Assembly: GCA_030686995.1 (NCBI GenBank)
Contig: CM060695.1
Location: 100,406,871 to 100,470,870 of the forward strand
Origin: Artemisia argyi
Lineage: Eukaryota; Streptophyta; Magnoliopsida; Asterales; Asteraceae
Reading direction: 5' to 3'
DNA length: 64,000 nucleotides
In this document: positions 24,896 to 37,030 of the stretch, in pieces
Position numbering within the stretch: position 1 is the stretch's first letter
Layout of the letters: every line of letters starts with the position of its first letter
Translations under genes and position numbers: made by a program
Notes under the pieces: model-generated
The model's input: only the letters and a program-made list of their open reading frames with translations
Told to the model about the DNA's origin: nothing
The model's database searches: none

Positions 24896-26221
24896 TAACT
24901 TTTAGAGTAATAACTTAGACATCAAAGTCTTTATGGTATCTTACGATATGTCGATAAAAGAGTGATATTGAATTGAAAAGTGACTAAGTTGTATACAATT
25001 TAGGAATAGAGCACAATACCATTGAGTAATTGTACATTGTTTATTTAATCCAACCCTTCCTCTACCAATAAGAGTTCTTATTGGTGGAATGAGTCAGGAA
25101 AGTTGTTTATCGTAGGAAGCATTATATCATGACATATTATTATTGATAGTCTTAGATAAAGGTGTATTCAGGCTTGCTTGGGAACTTGTATCATGGTTAG
25201 TCGAGCCATAACTACATAGTCATAGAATCAACAGTATAATCTCTATAACTAGGCATAAATCTCACACAATACAACCTAATCTACAATTAAACCATAAATG
25301 CCTCAAATAGAAATGATATGAACCTATGTAGTTAATGCTTAAGGTCTCTCTCCAAGCCACGCAAGAATCAATCATCCTAGTACCTCAATTAGTCCACCAA
25401 AAATAATCCCTTATGAAAGGTAAATTCTCATAATAATGAGAACAAATAAGGGCAAAATAAGCAATCTCCTGGACAGATGCACCTATGAAGCATGCTATAA
25501 GTGGAGTATGGATATGCAAAGTATAAGACCTAAAGGCATAAGGAAATAATTGTACGGTAATGTATCCATATTAGTATTCATACTAACCCTCCAAAATAAT
25601 GTATCCACTAGTATATCTGTGATAGCATAATCAATATAGTATCTCAAAGGGTGTGGCCAATAATGACCTCCCAACAAGCTAGTCATCTACTAACTGGAGC
25701 TCAACTCAAGCTGGAGTTAAGACCATTAGCATGAACCAACATATCCAATACCGATCTCCCAAAATGGTGTCCAAATAGCACAAATGATACAAGGCATTCT
25801 AAGAAGCACAACAACAACAAGACGAAGAATGATGGAAACAAGGCATCCTTAAACTCTAGTAATCATCTTAATGCAACAAACGTATATATAATAGCACGTA
25901 TATCAGCACAAATGCGAACACATAATTCATGTAATGCAAGGACACATACATACGACTGATGCGATTTCAGTTGACCTAGGTTTTGGGTCCAACCAAACAT
26001 TAATAGAGATAACCACCCCCATCATCCCATGATCCCTCCTGAATTAGGCATAGTTGATCAGGCTATGCATAATTTAGGAAAAATGATGAAATGCTCGGGC
26101 TGGCCAACTCGTACCATGTTCGGAGGTTTTACGAAAAGCTTTAGTATGGTTATAGTTGGGGTTTTTTTTTTTTTTTTTGAAAAACCGGCATTTTCTATAA
26201 CCTTAGGCTCTGATACCATTC
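21639..26221 (-). other. Interior of middle element: degenerate gypsy-derived sequence
   Basis: No frame beyond about 80 codons. Next to the left LTR, the minus strand reads gggacaaaattccttctaac followed by ggggtgataa. This resembles the end of a gypsy pol frame merging into its polypurine tract. Upstream of it a stop-ridden stretch still hints at the pol C-terminus (KILVRE, then RPNTP). T runs at 22404-22427, 24855-24890 and 26163-26178 are A runs in element orientation. Position within the element is certain; the coding origin is inference. Confidence 0.6.
26206..26218 (-). other. Primer-binding site of middle element
   Basis: The minus strand reads TGGTATCAGAGCC, a perfect match to the 3' end of plant initiator Met-tRNA, three bases inside the right (5') LTR. 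It fixes the element's orientation. Confidence 0.92.
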
Positions 26222-27527
26222 TGTCACACCCCGCTAAGAGCGGAAACACGAGGTGCAACGAAATGTAACATAGCATAAGATAGTAGAATAACACCATATA
26301 ATTTAAGAAATAAACTTACAACGTTACATAAAGAATTTTGTGCAAAACTAAATAAATAATTCATAATGCTTAAACTAATTCAAAAATGATGTCTTTAGAA
26401 AATGTCTTGGCTAGGTCAACTCGGTCTTGAAATGGGAATAAAGTATAACTTCAAGATGCGATGTCTTCAATAAATCACTAACGATCACCTGAAAATGATA
26501 CTCTAAAATGTCAACATAAAGTTGGTGAGTTCGTGGGTTTAAAGTAAACAAAAATCAGTTTGCCATGCATAAGTGTTTGAGACAGGTGTGCATATAAATA
26601 AAGCATAGGGCAAGTAGCACAAATTGAATAACCATCATCACAAATTGAATACCACACATTGAATATACTGATAACATGCAAAGCCTACCAGCTGGAGCTA
26701 CTACATGTGTCTTGAATAATCTTGAATAACCATAGTGTGTCAAGTGGAAATAAATCCATGACATATTGAATATACTGATAACACTACTAAAGCACCTAGC
26801 ATAATTATAAGCACACACATGTCTAATAGGAATAAAAGTTGAGCATAGCATAAAATGAACTTGAGTATCATTCTTCCCCAAGGAAAACATAAGTGAAAAT
26901 GGGGCCACGAAAACTCACCTTGAAGCGGATGAGATAAAGTGACAAGTCCAAACAAATAATCTTAAGAAATCAATGCACTCTCGATAATATTGACCAACGT
27001 ATTGCTCCTTCGACCAATCTACAAGAATTAGAAGATACTTATTTGGTGACATAACTGATTAGTATGCTTTGTATCTTTACATTTATCTGTTATACTGTAC
27101 TTGTTATTGTATCATACTAATGTACATTGTATTTAAATTTTGAAGTGCAAGTTGGTGTCCAATAGTCTTATAATGTAATACGTATAAATATTATTTAGTG
27201 ACCAACTGTGTTAAGCTTGTTAAGCCAAAATGACATCTTTTAGTATACTCTTATAAACAAATGAAATGAGTCTAATAAAGAAATTTACATACGTCTGACC
27301 ATTAGCTAGCTTACTGGTCACATTTGTATATTTACAATTTTTGGTTATAAAGGACCTTGGTCTCGTATACATATTAAGTATAATATTTATAAGCATAGGT
27401 AGCAGTTTAAGGTTTCGTTTCAAAATTATACTCATAACTTAATAAAATCAATACCTGATATTTTCCAAACGCACGAATTTAACACTTGATTTGGTAAAAG
27501 AACTGTAATAAGTAACCATTTAGTACA

Positions 27528-30500
27528 TGTCACACCCCCAATTTACTTGACTTGCAGCGGAATGGAATGCCTGAGGGTGTAACTGTCATAGCACCATAAC
27601 AAGGAAATATTGAACGACCTAAAGTGTCGTTTGGAAAATACATATCGTTTGATTTTTATTTAAAAGCATCCAGTGCTACAAAACATAGGTCCCCAGAAGT
27701 CATGAAAGGTTTACAGAAATAAGTTTAGACATGTCAAACGATAATTATACATAAGTGCATGAAAGTGTCAAAGTGAGACGCGTCATCCTAGGTCCTCACT
27801 AAAATGACTCCATGCATGCCATGAAGTTTATGCTCTTAGTTACCTGAAAATACATTGCGAAAACAGTCAACACGAATGTTGGTGAATAATCATAGGTTTG
27901 TAAGTTAAATCGTATGTACATAAGCCACAAGTATAAAGTAAACCGACATAAATGTCAAAAATGCTACATTGTCTCTTAAGCTCATGGCCCCGAAGCTAGA
28001 CGTACTAAATCGTGCCCCAAGTGAGTGTTTACCAGACACTCGTAATTTAGAAATGAAATGCATTCGTAATTCCGTTGGAGCAACCCAAACACGAATGGAG
28101 GAGTCACCCTCAATAGATCTATTCACTCACTCTCGCTCGTACTGTAATTAACGGTCCATGAAATAAAGGGGACTTGTCATGTCGTGGTAGTAAGGCAACT
28201 TAAGCAATGTAAGGAATTTGTAATACTTGGGCATGTACGAAAGTAATTGATGCAATGTATTCTCCCCCGTGGGATTTGAAATCAAATAAGTAATTGAAAA
28301 CGGGGCCATGAAAACTCACCTCAACTGATGATACTGATATGAAATGAAGTGAACAACAATGATCGGTTAACTGCTGCAACCTATAATGAATGATGCATGA
28401 TCTCGTTAAGATCACCAAATGATGTTTATGAATGACCATGCTCATGTTTCTATACCACTCTACTCTTTAGGAAAACACTTGTGTTGTCAAAAATATATAA
28501 TCCAAAACTTTGGAAAATATTGCTATTAGAAAATATAAATGGCTTGTTATAATATATATACTTATATATATATAACGTAAGTTCTCATGTAAGCGTTGAA
28601 ATACTCGGGTTGTAAACCTTGAAATGATGAAAACATACTCATAATAACTAATACTACGTTAGTTATAAAGCTCGGTACTTGATATTATGTTTAGCTTGAA
28701 AATGCACTTCGTAGTTTTTGCGCCAAAATATATAAAAGCTGTCAATTAGAAAAGGGTTTTAGCCGATATTCAAACGAGTATATCTTTGTCGTTACTTGTC
28801 CGTTTTACTTGTTCTTTATATCCACGGTTTCGTCTTAGTATGTAGTAATATATTTTGGAAAGCTCGGCTCCTCCGGGTTACGTTTAAAGCCTCTTTTTGA
28901 CCGACGAAAAACGTCCAACAGCAACTATTTTTCCAGAAAATAATTTTCGTCTATAATCTTGCAAAAATCATAACTTCTTCGTTATAAGCTCTTTTTAATC
29001 CGTTCTTTCGCCTACGGATTCGTTTTTGAAAGTATTTTCTAAAAATTTTGCCAAAGTTTCCTTGGTGTTTACTGATTTTCCAGATTTTTACAAAATGGGA
29101 CAGCATGTCTAAAATGAGTTCCAAATCATGTTTCCAAGGTTAAAAACCAATTTCTACCATCACCAATCCTCTTGTAATCACCACATGACTAATCTAATCT
29201 TACCATACACCTTCTTAGGGTGCCATGGACTCCTAACCAAGTTATTAGAGCTAGGGGATTCATAACAAGAAAGTTAGGGTTTGTATGTTTCATTTTAGCA
29301 AAAATAAAGTATAGTATAGCTACTTATACATGGTTTTTAGCATGATTCTTATGTAATACATGTAAAAATAGGATGATTCATGAAAAAATAAAGATGAAAA
29401 CTTACTTGATAAAATGAGGTGATTATTGGATGATTATGCTTGAAGTTCTTGTGTTTTTGTTGTTTGTATCTTAACTAGAATCATAAAAGGAGTAAGATTG
29501 TAGCTTTAAGTTATGAAAAATAATTAGTTGATCAAGATGATCTTGGTACCTTGTGGTTGTCGTGGGTATGAAGGAGAGCAAGAGAGATAGGATCTTGAAT
29601 TTTGATCTAAAAGTTAGTTTATGATTTTGGTATTTAGTAAAGTTAGGTTTATAATGTGTTTATTAGTATTATACTTAGGAGTTAATGCAATAGGTTAAGA
29701 AAATAAACTAGTATATATATAAGGGTGTTCTTGGCTGGTTTTCAAAGGGTAGGAGGGGGGGGGGGGGGGGGTTAGGGTACTTGGTAGTTAATTAGGAAAC
29801 CTTGAAAGAAATTGCACTAGTTTACGTTTTTAGTTACGATCGGGTATCGGTTTTATTAGAAATAAATGTTCACGAAGTATACCGGGATGAAATAAAGTTA
29901 TAATAATGTTAAAAACATATTAAAAATATGTTGGGTACATTTACTGAGTGATCGGGTGATTATTGTTTAGTTTTCACGAAAACCGTCGTTATATTCTTAC
30001 GCGTACGTTATAAATAAAATAAATTTCCAAAATACTGGGTAACTGAATGTTATAACTTTTATGATGTTAAAATGGATATAAAAATATGTCGGGACCATCG
30101 TGGGAATATTTAGATATATTCGTCGTGTATAAACCGGGTGTTAACGTTTATTATAATTACGTATACGTAAAAACGTTAAATGTACTGAATATAGAAATTT
30201 GAAAATCCTGAGAGTGGTATAACATGAAAATGCTGTTATGATGATATGCAGACTATCCCCAGTCCGTATGCAGTGTACTCAACACTAATGAAATGAATTC
30301 GCACCTAAACCAATCCGGTTACGCGAATTTGAATACCCGTAAACTAAATTTACGATGAAATGATTAATGCAAGCGAATGGTGAAAACTTTTCCGGAAATG
30401 AATAGTGTTCGGTGAATAGTGATTTTCCAAAAAGTTTCTCAGAACATCAAACTGACCTCGAAAACGATGAATAGTAAAACGATGAATAGTGTTTTGATGA

Positions 30501-30583
30501 ATAGTGATTTATGAATAGTAAAAAGTCGAAGTTTGGGAAAATGACCTGAAATGGTAAATGACGTGAAATGGTGAGTTGTGACA
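27528..30583 (-). repeat. 3' LTR of inner gypsy element
   Basis: This 3056-bp LTR contains a G17 run at about 29755-29771 and a cluster of gatgaatagtg motifs near 30400-30525. It carries no credible gene. Confidence 0.93.
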
Positions 30584-30617
30584 TCCGCCCACCCAAATAG
30601 GAATTCAGTCCCTGAAT

Positions 30618-30887
30618 TCAGCTAGTGTTGGTCTCGGTAATAGGTTTGGTGATAAGGTGTGGATACTTGCGTTGCATTTGGTCCTCTCGTTCCTAAGTAA
30701 ACTCGGGTCCTCTTCGAGAATTCCAGCGAACCTTAACGATCGGAATTCTACTATGCTTTAACTGTTTGACCTCTCGGTCCATGGTTTCAAATGGTTCCTC
30801 CACAAAGTTAAGTTTGTCATATAACTGAATCTCTTCTAATGGTATAACGGATGACTCATCTGAAAGGCATTTCTTAAGGTTTGAGAC
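30618..30887 (-). pseudogene. Remnant of gypsy pol C-terminus (post-integrase tail)
   Basis: On the minus strand, starting at the deletion joint, the frame reads VSNLKKCLSDESSVIPLEEI, then FVEEPFETMDREVKQLKHSR, IPIVKVRWNSRRGPEFT, a TAG, then EREDQMQRKYPHL. This block is typical of the end of plant gypsy polyproteins, just after the integrase. The TAG replaces the Trp expected in FTWERED. It is out of frame with the upstream gag-protease frame, which itself stops where GMDWL would continue. It cannot be translated as part of that polyprotein. Confidence 0.88.
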
Positions 30888-30889
30888 AA

Positions 30890-32344
30890 CTAATCCATAC
30901 CGATAACAACGTCAAAACTTCTAAGTTCTACGGGCATAAGGTCTATATTGTATGGGTGATTTAGGAAATTGCTGGTGCAACCACGGATAACGGTGTTGGT
31001 GTTAACTAAAGACCTATCGGCTAATTCAACAATATAGGGAATGTCTAAAGTAGTTGGTTCTATGTTAAGTAAAGGTGCAAATGTAATAGATATAAAACTT
31101 CTATCCGCTCCTGAATCAAATAAAATGGATGCATAACGATTATTAACGAGGGACGTACCCATAACAACATTCGGGTCCTCACGGGCATCTTCTCCTCCCA
31201 TAACATAAGCCCTTCCTCGAGCTACTCCTCCTTGATTTCCAGCTCCTTGATTCTTCCTCTTTGGGCACTCACCCCTAAAGTGTCCAATTTCTCCGCAACC
31301 ATAACATGTTACTGGTGGTTTCTGATTGTCACCCAAGTTTGGAATCCTGCAATCTTTGGTGTGGTGACCAACCCTCTTACAGTTGCCACATGTATCTGGG
31401 CAACGTCCCGGGTTATGGTGTTTCTGACACCTATCACACTTGGGTAGAATTCCAGCATACCCTCTCCCTTCAGTAGGTCCTGCAGCATAGGCCCTTGCCA
31501 TTTCTTGCCTCTTATTTCCACCTTGGTTATCGTCAAACCTCCTTTTGTTGTTGTTATTGTTGTTTGGGTTGTTGTTTCGGTTGTTGTTGTAGTTGGTGTT
31601 GTTGGAACGGTTATTGTTGTTACTTGCAGCAGACTTTCCTTTCAACACTTGGACCATAAGTTTCTGAGTTATACGAATGGCCTCCTCCATTGATTGTGGG
31701 TCGAAAGACATCACATCCCCTCGGATGCTTTCGGGTAATCCCCCAGTAAAGTTCTCCATCTTTTTCTCATCGTCCGGAACCATAGTTGGACACAGTGTAG
31801 CCAACTCCTGAAACTTCCTGATATAAGTTTCAATATCATCTCCTTGAGTTACCAAATGGTAGAATTCTGTTTCTAGCTTTTGCACCTCAGTACGAGGGCA
31901 AAACTTCTTGGTCATCAGCTTTTTGAATTCAGCCCATGTGAGTTTGTAAGCATTCTCCATGCCAATGGGCTGAGCATACGAATTCCACCAAGACATGGCT
32001 TCATCCAGCAGCGTACCTGTAGCGAACTTTACCTTGTTAACCTCCTGACAACCACACATGAGAAAAACGTTCTCAGTCTTCTCAAACCAGCGGATTAAAG
32101 CAACCGCTCCCTCATTGCCCTTATACTTGATAGGATCACTAGTCTTGAAATCCTTCCAAGTACATTCACGCCTAGTAGTGGGTTGAACCACTTCAGCAGT
32201 AGGTGGAACCTCAGCAGTCCTAGCAGCAACTTCAGCTCTTTCAATCTCTAGAGCTTCTGCTACACTATCCCTGACCAACTTGCGGATAGCTGCTTGTGTC
32301 ATAACGGGTGTTTCCGATGTAGCCTTTGCCTTCTTTGGCGCCAT
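30890..32344 (-). CDS. Gypsy gag and protease, truncated polyprotein
   Basis: The 484-residue frame starts MAPKKAKATSETP. A gag (retrotrans_gag type) core spans about residues 60-235, including AMSWWNSYAQ and EFKKLMTKKFCPRTE. An Asn-rich linker follows (about 241-266). Zinc knuckles lie at C303-C315 (atypical), C319/C322/H327/C332 and C347/C350/H355/C360. An aspartic protease region follows with active-site LFDSGADRSFI (Asp410), ending DVVIGMD. Gag packages the RNA into virus-like particles and protease processes the polyprotein. The stop falls where the family has Trp of GMDWL, a TGG-to-TAG change at the edge of the pol deletion. The frame is otherwise open, so gag could still be made. Confidence 0.93.
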   Translation of the reverse strand: MAPKKAKATSETPVMTQAAIRKLVRDSVAEALEIERAEVAARTAEVPPTAEVVQPTTRRECTWKDFKTSDPIKYKGNEGAVALIRWFEKTENVFLMCGCQEVNKVKFATGTLLDEAMSWWNSYAQPIGMENAYKLTWAEFKKLMTKKFCPRTEVQKLETEFYHLVTQGDDIETYIRKFQELATLCPTMVPDDEKKMENFTGGLPESIRGDVMSFDPQSMEEAIRITQKLMVQVLKGKSAASNNNNRSNNTNYNNNRNNNPNNNNNNKRRFDDNQGGNKRQEMARAYAAGPTEGRGYAGILPKCDRCQKHHNPGRCPDTCGNCKRVGHHTKDCRIPNLGDNQKPPVTCYGCGEIGHFRGECPKRKNQGAGNQGGVARGRAYVMGGEDAREDPNVVMGTSLVNNRYASILFDSGADRSFISITFAPLLNIEPTTLDIPYIVELADRSLVNTNTVIRGCTSNFLNHPYNIDLMPVELRSFDVVIGMD

Positions 32345-32779
32345 ACTTCTGATAAATAATAATCGACAACAACCATGAGAAAACTATAATAGAAATAGTC
32401 ATCGTACAAAATATACGCCCACAACATGTATATATACAACCACAACAAGTATAAATACAACCATGACATGTACGAGTACAACCACAACCTGTAATAATAC
32501 AACCACGACACGTATAGATACAACCTCAACAAGTATAAATACGTTAACCATAAAGAGCAACCATGAAACATCATAAATATAATCACAACACATGAATATA
32601 ATTCATGAAAATTTCGGCCAACATAGACCGATATATATATATAGCACAACATTTCCAACATAGTAGAGTCGCACTTGATATATTTGTTTGTACAACAACA
32701 AAAGACTACAAGTTCTTGAACTACGTCCCACACCTCGGGACTAGGAAATAGTAAAAGCTAATATAACACTAGTCTATGT
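32345..32779 (-). repeat. Spacer between inner-element genes, with about 22-bp tandem repeats
   Basis: Between the two coding frames lies non-coding DNA. At about 32433-32540 a unit of roughly 22 bp built on atacaaccacaacaagtata is repeated about five times with drift. The repeated unit creates long open frames by chance on the minus strand, which I do not regard as genes. Confidence 0.65.
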
Positions 32780-33814
32780 CTATGCTCCTCCAGGTGCTCT
32801 AGACGGTCCAGGAGCTCCAGATGCTCCAGGCTCTCCCCTCAAGCGGCGAATCTCGCGATCCATCGCAACCACGATTTCCTCCAGATGCTGAACTCGTAAC
32901 TGAGAAGAAACATCCCTGCCCTCCAAAATGACCAACCTCTCTCGAAGCAATGCTAACTGATCTACCTGCTCCCACTGAGTCTCCTGTGTCGCCTGAGCTC
33001 TATCTCTAATCTCAGGTAACTCATCCCTAAGCAGCTCAATCTGCTCCTGATGCCTCAACTGTCGCGCCTCAAGTCCATGGTATGTCACATCGATACCAAC
33101 CCTGCCCTGCACCAAATCCTCAACCTGCTCCTCGACAGTCTCAAGTCGAGTAGTAATGATCTCATCAACTCTATACCCCAACCTATCGACTTGCTCCTGC
33201 TGAGCACCCATCTGATCCTCTAATGTGACGGGTGTAGGGCTCCTAGCCGCAGCCGCTCTAGAACTCTCACCTACGTGGTATACTGGTGGTGGTTCTGCTG
33301 ATTCTGACTCTGTAGTGGTAGGTGAATCTGGAGTGGTAAACCTAACACGCTTCCTAAGTGGCAAGAGTGAGGTGGATATAGGGGTAGCAGTGGGTATGGC
33401 TGGTGGTGGTGTAGGCACAGTGGGACTAGGTAGGGTCCTATAAGTAGATGTGGCATAACGAACCTTCTTACTAGCAACCTGGATAGTCTTTTCCCTACGA
33501 AACATAAGTCTCGGCTCAGACTGGATAGTGGTGGTAGGAGATGGTGTGTCTGTGGGTACACGGGTGAGGATGTCACATGGTACAATAGGATAGACATGAG
33601 GAGTAGGAGCCGTCTCCTCCTCCTCGAAAGGCTCTGTGTCATCATCTGATGCCAAAAGTGGCAACTCAGGTACAATAGGACTAGGTGGTGGTGAACGGAC
33701 TGTAGAAGACATAGTGTCTTCAATAGGTGGTGGTGAACGGGCAGTAGAAGACGTAGAGTCTTCAGTATCGGAGTCTGTGATGGTGTACAGTATAACATTT
33801 GGGTTTGCAGACAT
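32780..33814 (-). CDS. Pre-gag ORF of gypsy element: Pro/Ser-rich plus coiled coil
   Basis: The 344-residue frame, the first gene after the 5' LTR, starts MSANPNVILYTITDSDTEDS. Residues 20-180 are rich in Pro, Ser and Thr, with the segment RSPPPIEDTMSS repeated in altered form. A conserved-looking VYHVGESSRAAAARSP block lies at 178-193. Residues 200-325 are charged with heptad-like spacing (EEQVEDLVQGR, LRHQEQIELLRDE, LLRERLVILE), predicting a coiled coil. The tail is Gly/Pro/Ala-rich. I know similar N-terminal segments from Asteraceae gypsy elements, but have no defined function for them; a structural, gag-like role is a guess. Confidence 0.75.
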   Translation of the reverse strand: MSANPNVILYTITDSDTEDSTSSTARSPPPIEDTMSSTVRSPPPSPIVPELPLLASDDDTEPFEEEETAPTPHVYPIVPCDILTRVPTDTPSPTTTIQSEPRLMFRREKTIQVASKKVRYATSTYRTLPSPTVPTPPPAIPTATPISTSLLPLRKRVRFTTPDSPTTTESESAEPPPVYHVGESSRAAAARSPTPVTLEDQMGAQQEQVDRLGYRVDEIITTRLETVEEQVEDLVQGRVGIDVTYHGLEARQLRHQEQIELLRDELPEIRDRAQATQETQWEQVDQLALLRERLVILEGRDVSSQLRVQHLEEIVVAMDREIRRLRGEPGASGAPGPSRAPGGA

Positions 33815-33966
33815 GGTTCTGTGATAATCAAGGTGAAATAAAATAAATAACTCGAAATGAAATCACCATAAACAATGAACATGCACATATGATGAAATGA
33901 TGAGATGCTATGATAATGTGGTTATAGTCTAGGGTCAATGATACATCCTAGTTCTCTATAACCTTA

Positions 33967-33978
33967 GCTCTGGTACCA
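33967..33978 (-). other. Primer-binding site of inner element
   Basis: The minus strand reads TGGTACCAGAGC, one base from the usual Met-tRNA match TGGTATCAGAGC, three bases inside the right LTR. Confidence 0.9.
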
Positions 33979-33981
33979 ATC

Positions 33982-36900
33982 TGTCACACCCCCAATTTAC
34001 TTGACTTGCAGCGGAATGGAATGCCTGAGGGTGTAACTGTCATAGCACCATAACAAGGAAATATTGAACGACCTAAAGTGTCGTTTGGAAAATACATATC
34101 GTTTGATTTTTATTTAAAAGCATCCAGTGCTACAAAACATAGGTCCCCAGAAGTCATGAAAGGTTTACAGAAATAAGTTTAGACATGTCAAACGATAATT
34201 ATACATAAGTGCATGAAAGTGTCAAAGTGAGACGCGTCATCCTAGGTCCTCACTAAAATGACTCCATGCATGCCATGAAGTTTATGCTCTTAGTTACCTG
34301 AAAATACATTGCGAAAACAGTCAACACGAATGTTGGTGAATAATCATAGGTTTGTAAGTTAAATCGTATGTACATAAGCCACAAGTATAAAGTAAACCGA
34401 CATAAATGTCAAAAATGCTACATTGTCTCTTAAGCTCATGGCCCCGAAGCTAGACGTACTAAATCGTGCCCCAAGTGAGTGTTTACCAGACACTCGTAAT
34501 TTAGAAATGAAATGCATTCGTAATTCCGTTGGAGCAACCCAAACACGAATGGAGGAGTCACCCTCAATAGATCTATTCACTCACTCTCGCTCGTACTGTA
34601 ATTAACGGTCCATGAAATAAAGGGGACTTGTCATGTCGTGGTAGTAAGGCAACTTAAGCAATGTAAGGAATTTGTAATACTTGGGCATGTACGAAAGTAA
34701 TTGATGCAATGTATTCTCCCCCGTGGGATTTGAAATCAAATAAGTAATTGAAAACGGGGCCATGAAAACTCACCTCAACTGATGATACTGATATGAAATG
34801 AAGTGAACAACAATGATCGGTTAACTGCTGCAACCTATAATGAATGATGCATGATCTCGTTAAGATCACCAAATGATGTTTATGAATGACCATGCTCATG
34901 TTTCTATACCACTCTACTCTTTAGGAAAACACTTGTGTTGTCAAAAATATATAATCCAAAACTTTGGAAAATATTGCTATTAGAAAATATAAATGGCTTG
35001 TTATAATATATATACTTATATATATATAACGTAAGTTCTCATGTAAGCGTTGAAATACTCGGGTTGTAAACCTTGAAATGATGAAAACATACTCATAATA
35101 ACTAATACTACGTTAGTTATAAAGCTCGGTACTTGATATTATGTTTAGCTTGAAAATGCACTTCGTAGTTTTTGCGCCAAAATATATAAAAGCTGTCAAT
35201 TAGAAAAGGGTTTTAGCCGATATTCAAACGAGTATATCTTTGTCGTTACTTGTCCGTTTTACTTGTTCTTTATATCCACGGTTTCATCTTAGTATGTAGT
35301 AATATATTTTGGAAAGCTCGGCTCCTCCGGGTTACGTTTAAAGCCTCTTTTTGACCGACGAAAAACGTCCAACAGCAACTATTTTTCCAGAAAATAATTT
35401 TCGTCTATAATCTTGCAAAAATCATAACTTCTTCGTTATAAGCTCTTTTTAATCCGTTCTTTCGCCTACGGATTCGTTTTTGAAAGTATTTTCTAAAAAT
35501 TTTGCCAAAGTTTCCTTGGTGTTTACTGATTTTCCAGATTTTTACAAAATGGGACAGCATGTCTAAAATGAGTTCCAAATCATGTTTCCAAGGTTAAAAA
35601 CCAATTTCTACCATCACCAATCCTCTTGTAATCACCACATGACTAATCTAATCTTACCATACACCTTCTTAGGGTGCCATGGACTCCTAACCAAGTTATT
35701 AGAGCTAGGGGATTCATAACAAGAAAGTTAGGGTTTGTATGTTTCATTTTAGCAAAAATAAAGTATAGTATAGCTACTTATACATGGTTTTTAGCATGAT
35801 TCTTATGTAATACATGTAAAAATAGGATGATTCATGAAAAAATAAAGATGAAAACTTACTTGATAAAATGAGGTGATTATTGGATGATTATGCTTGAAGT
35901 TCTTGTGTTTTTGTTGTTTGTATCTTAACTAGAATCATAAAAGGAGTAAGATTGTAGCTTTAAGTTATGAAAAATAATTAGTTGATCAAGATGATCTTGG
36001 TACCTTGTGGTTGTCGTGGGTATGAAGGAGAGCAAGAGAGATAGGATCTTGAATTTTGATCTAAAAGTTAGTTTATGATTTTGGTATTTAGTAAAGTTAG
36101 GTTTATAATGTGTTTATTAGTATTATACTTAGGAGTTAATGCAATAGGTTAAGAAAATAAACTAGTATATATATAAGGGTGTTCTTGGCTGGTTTTCAAA
36201 GGGTAGGAGGGGGGGGGGTTAGGGTACTTGGTAGTTAATTAGGAAACCTTGAAAGAAATTGCACTAGTTTACGTTTTTAGTTACGATCGGGTATCGGTTT
36301 TATTAGAAATAAATGTTCACGAAGTATACCGGGATGAAATAAAGTTATAATAATGTTAAAAACATATTAAAAATATGTTGGGTACATTTACTGAGTGATC
36401 GGGTGATTATTGTTTAGTTTTCACGAAAACCGTCGTTATATTCTTACGCGTACGTTATAAATAAAATAAATTTCCAAAATACTGGGTAACTGAATGTTAT
36501 AACTTTTATGATGTTAAAATGGATATAAAAATATGTCGGGACCATCGTGGGAATATTTAGATATATTCGTCGTGTATAAACCGGGTGTTAACGTTTATTA
36601 TAATTACGTATACGTAAAAACGTTAAATGTACTGAATATAGAAATTTGAAAATCCTGAGAGTGGTATAACATGAAAATGCTGTTATGATGATATGCAGAC
36701 TATCCCCAGTCCGTATGCAGTGTACTCAACACTAATGAAATGAATTCGCACCTAAACCAATCCGGTTACGCGAATTTGAATACCCGTAAACTAAATTTAC
36801 GATGAAATGATTAATGCAAGCGAATGGTGAAAACTTTTCCGGAAATGAATAGTGTTCGGTGAATAGTGATTTTCCAAAAAGTTTCTCAGAACATCAAACT

Positions 36901-37030
36901 GACCTCGAAAACGATGAATAGTAAAACAATGAATAGTGTTTTGATGAATAGTGATTTATGAATAGTAAAAAGTCGAAGTTTGGGAAAATGACCTGAAATG
37001 GTAAATGACGTGAAATGGTGAGTTGTGACA
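33982..37030 (-). repeat. 5' LTR of inner gypsy element
   Basis: This 3049-bp LTR matches the left copy except for two substitutions I noticed (C/T near 28831 versus 35286, and G/A near 30481 versus 36929) and a shorter G run (10 versus 17). Confidence 0.93.

Larger units (their letters stand above)
27528..37030 (-). mobile_element. Inner Ty3/gypsy element with most of pol deleted
   Basis: LTRs are 27528-30583 (3056 bp) and 33982-37030 (3049 bp), both running TGTCACACCCCCAATT to GAGTTGTGACA. GTACA flanks both sides (27523-27527 and 37031-37035). A Met-tRNA primer-binding site (TGGTACCAGAGC, complement of 33967-33978) places the right LTR as 5'. The interior encodes a Pro-rich/coiled-coil protein, then gag plus protease, then only the last part of the integrase region. 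Reverse transcriptase, RNase H and the integrase core are missing. The 7-bp LTR length difference equals the difference in a G run (17 versus 10); besides that I saw two substitutions, so insertion is recent. It is the youngest layer of the nest by position. Confidence 0.95.

Noticed and set aside
21639..26221. Intact gag-pol in the middle element
   Set aside because: Both strands were read for reverse-transcriptase, integrase and protease motifs; only a stop-ridden trace of the pol tail was seen.
32299..32733. 144-codon minus-strand frame rich in Tyr and Leu between the two gypsy genes
   Set aside because: It is produced by about 22-bp tandem repeats in the spacer and partly overlaps the gag start; not protein-like.
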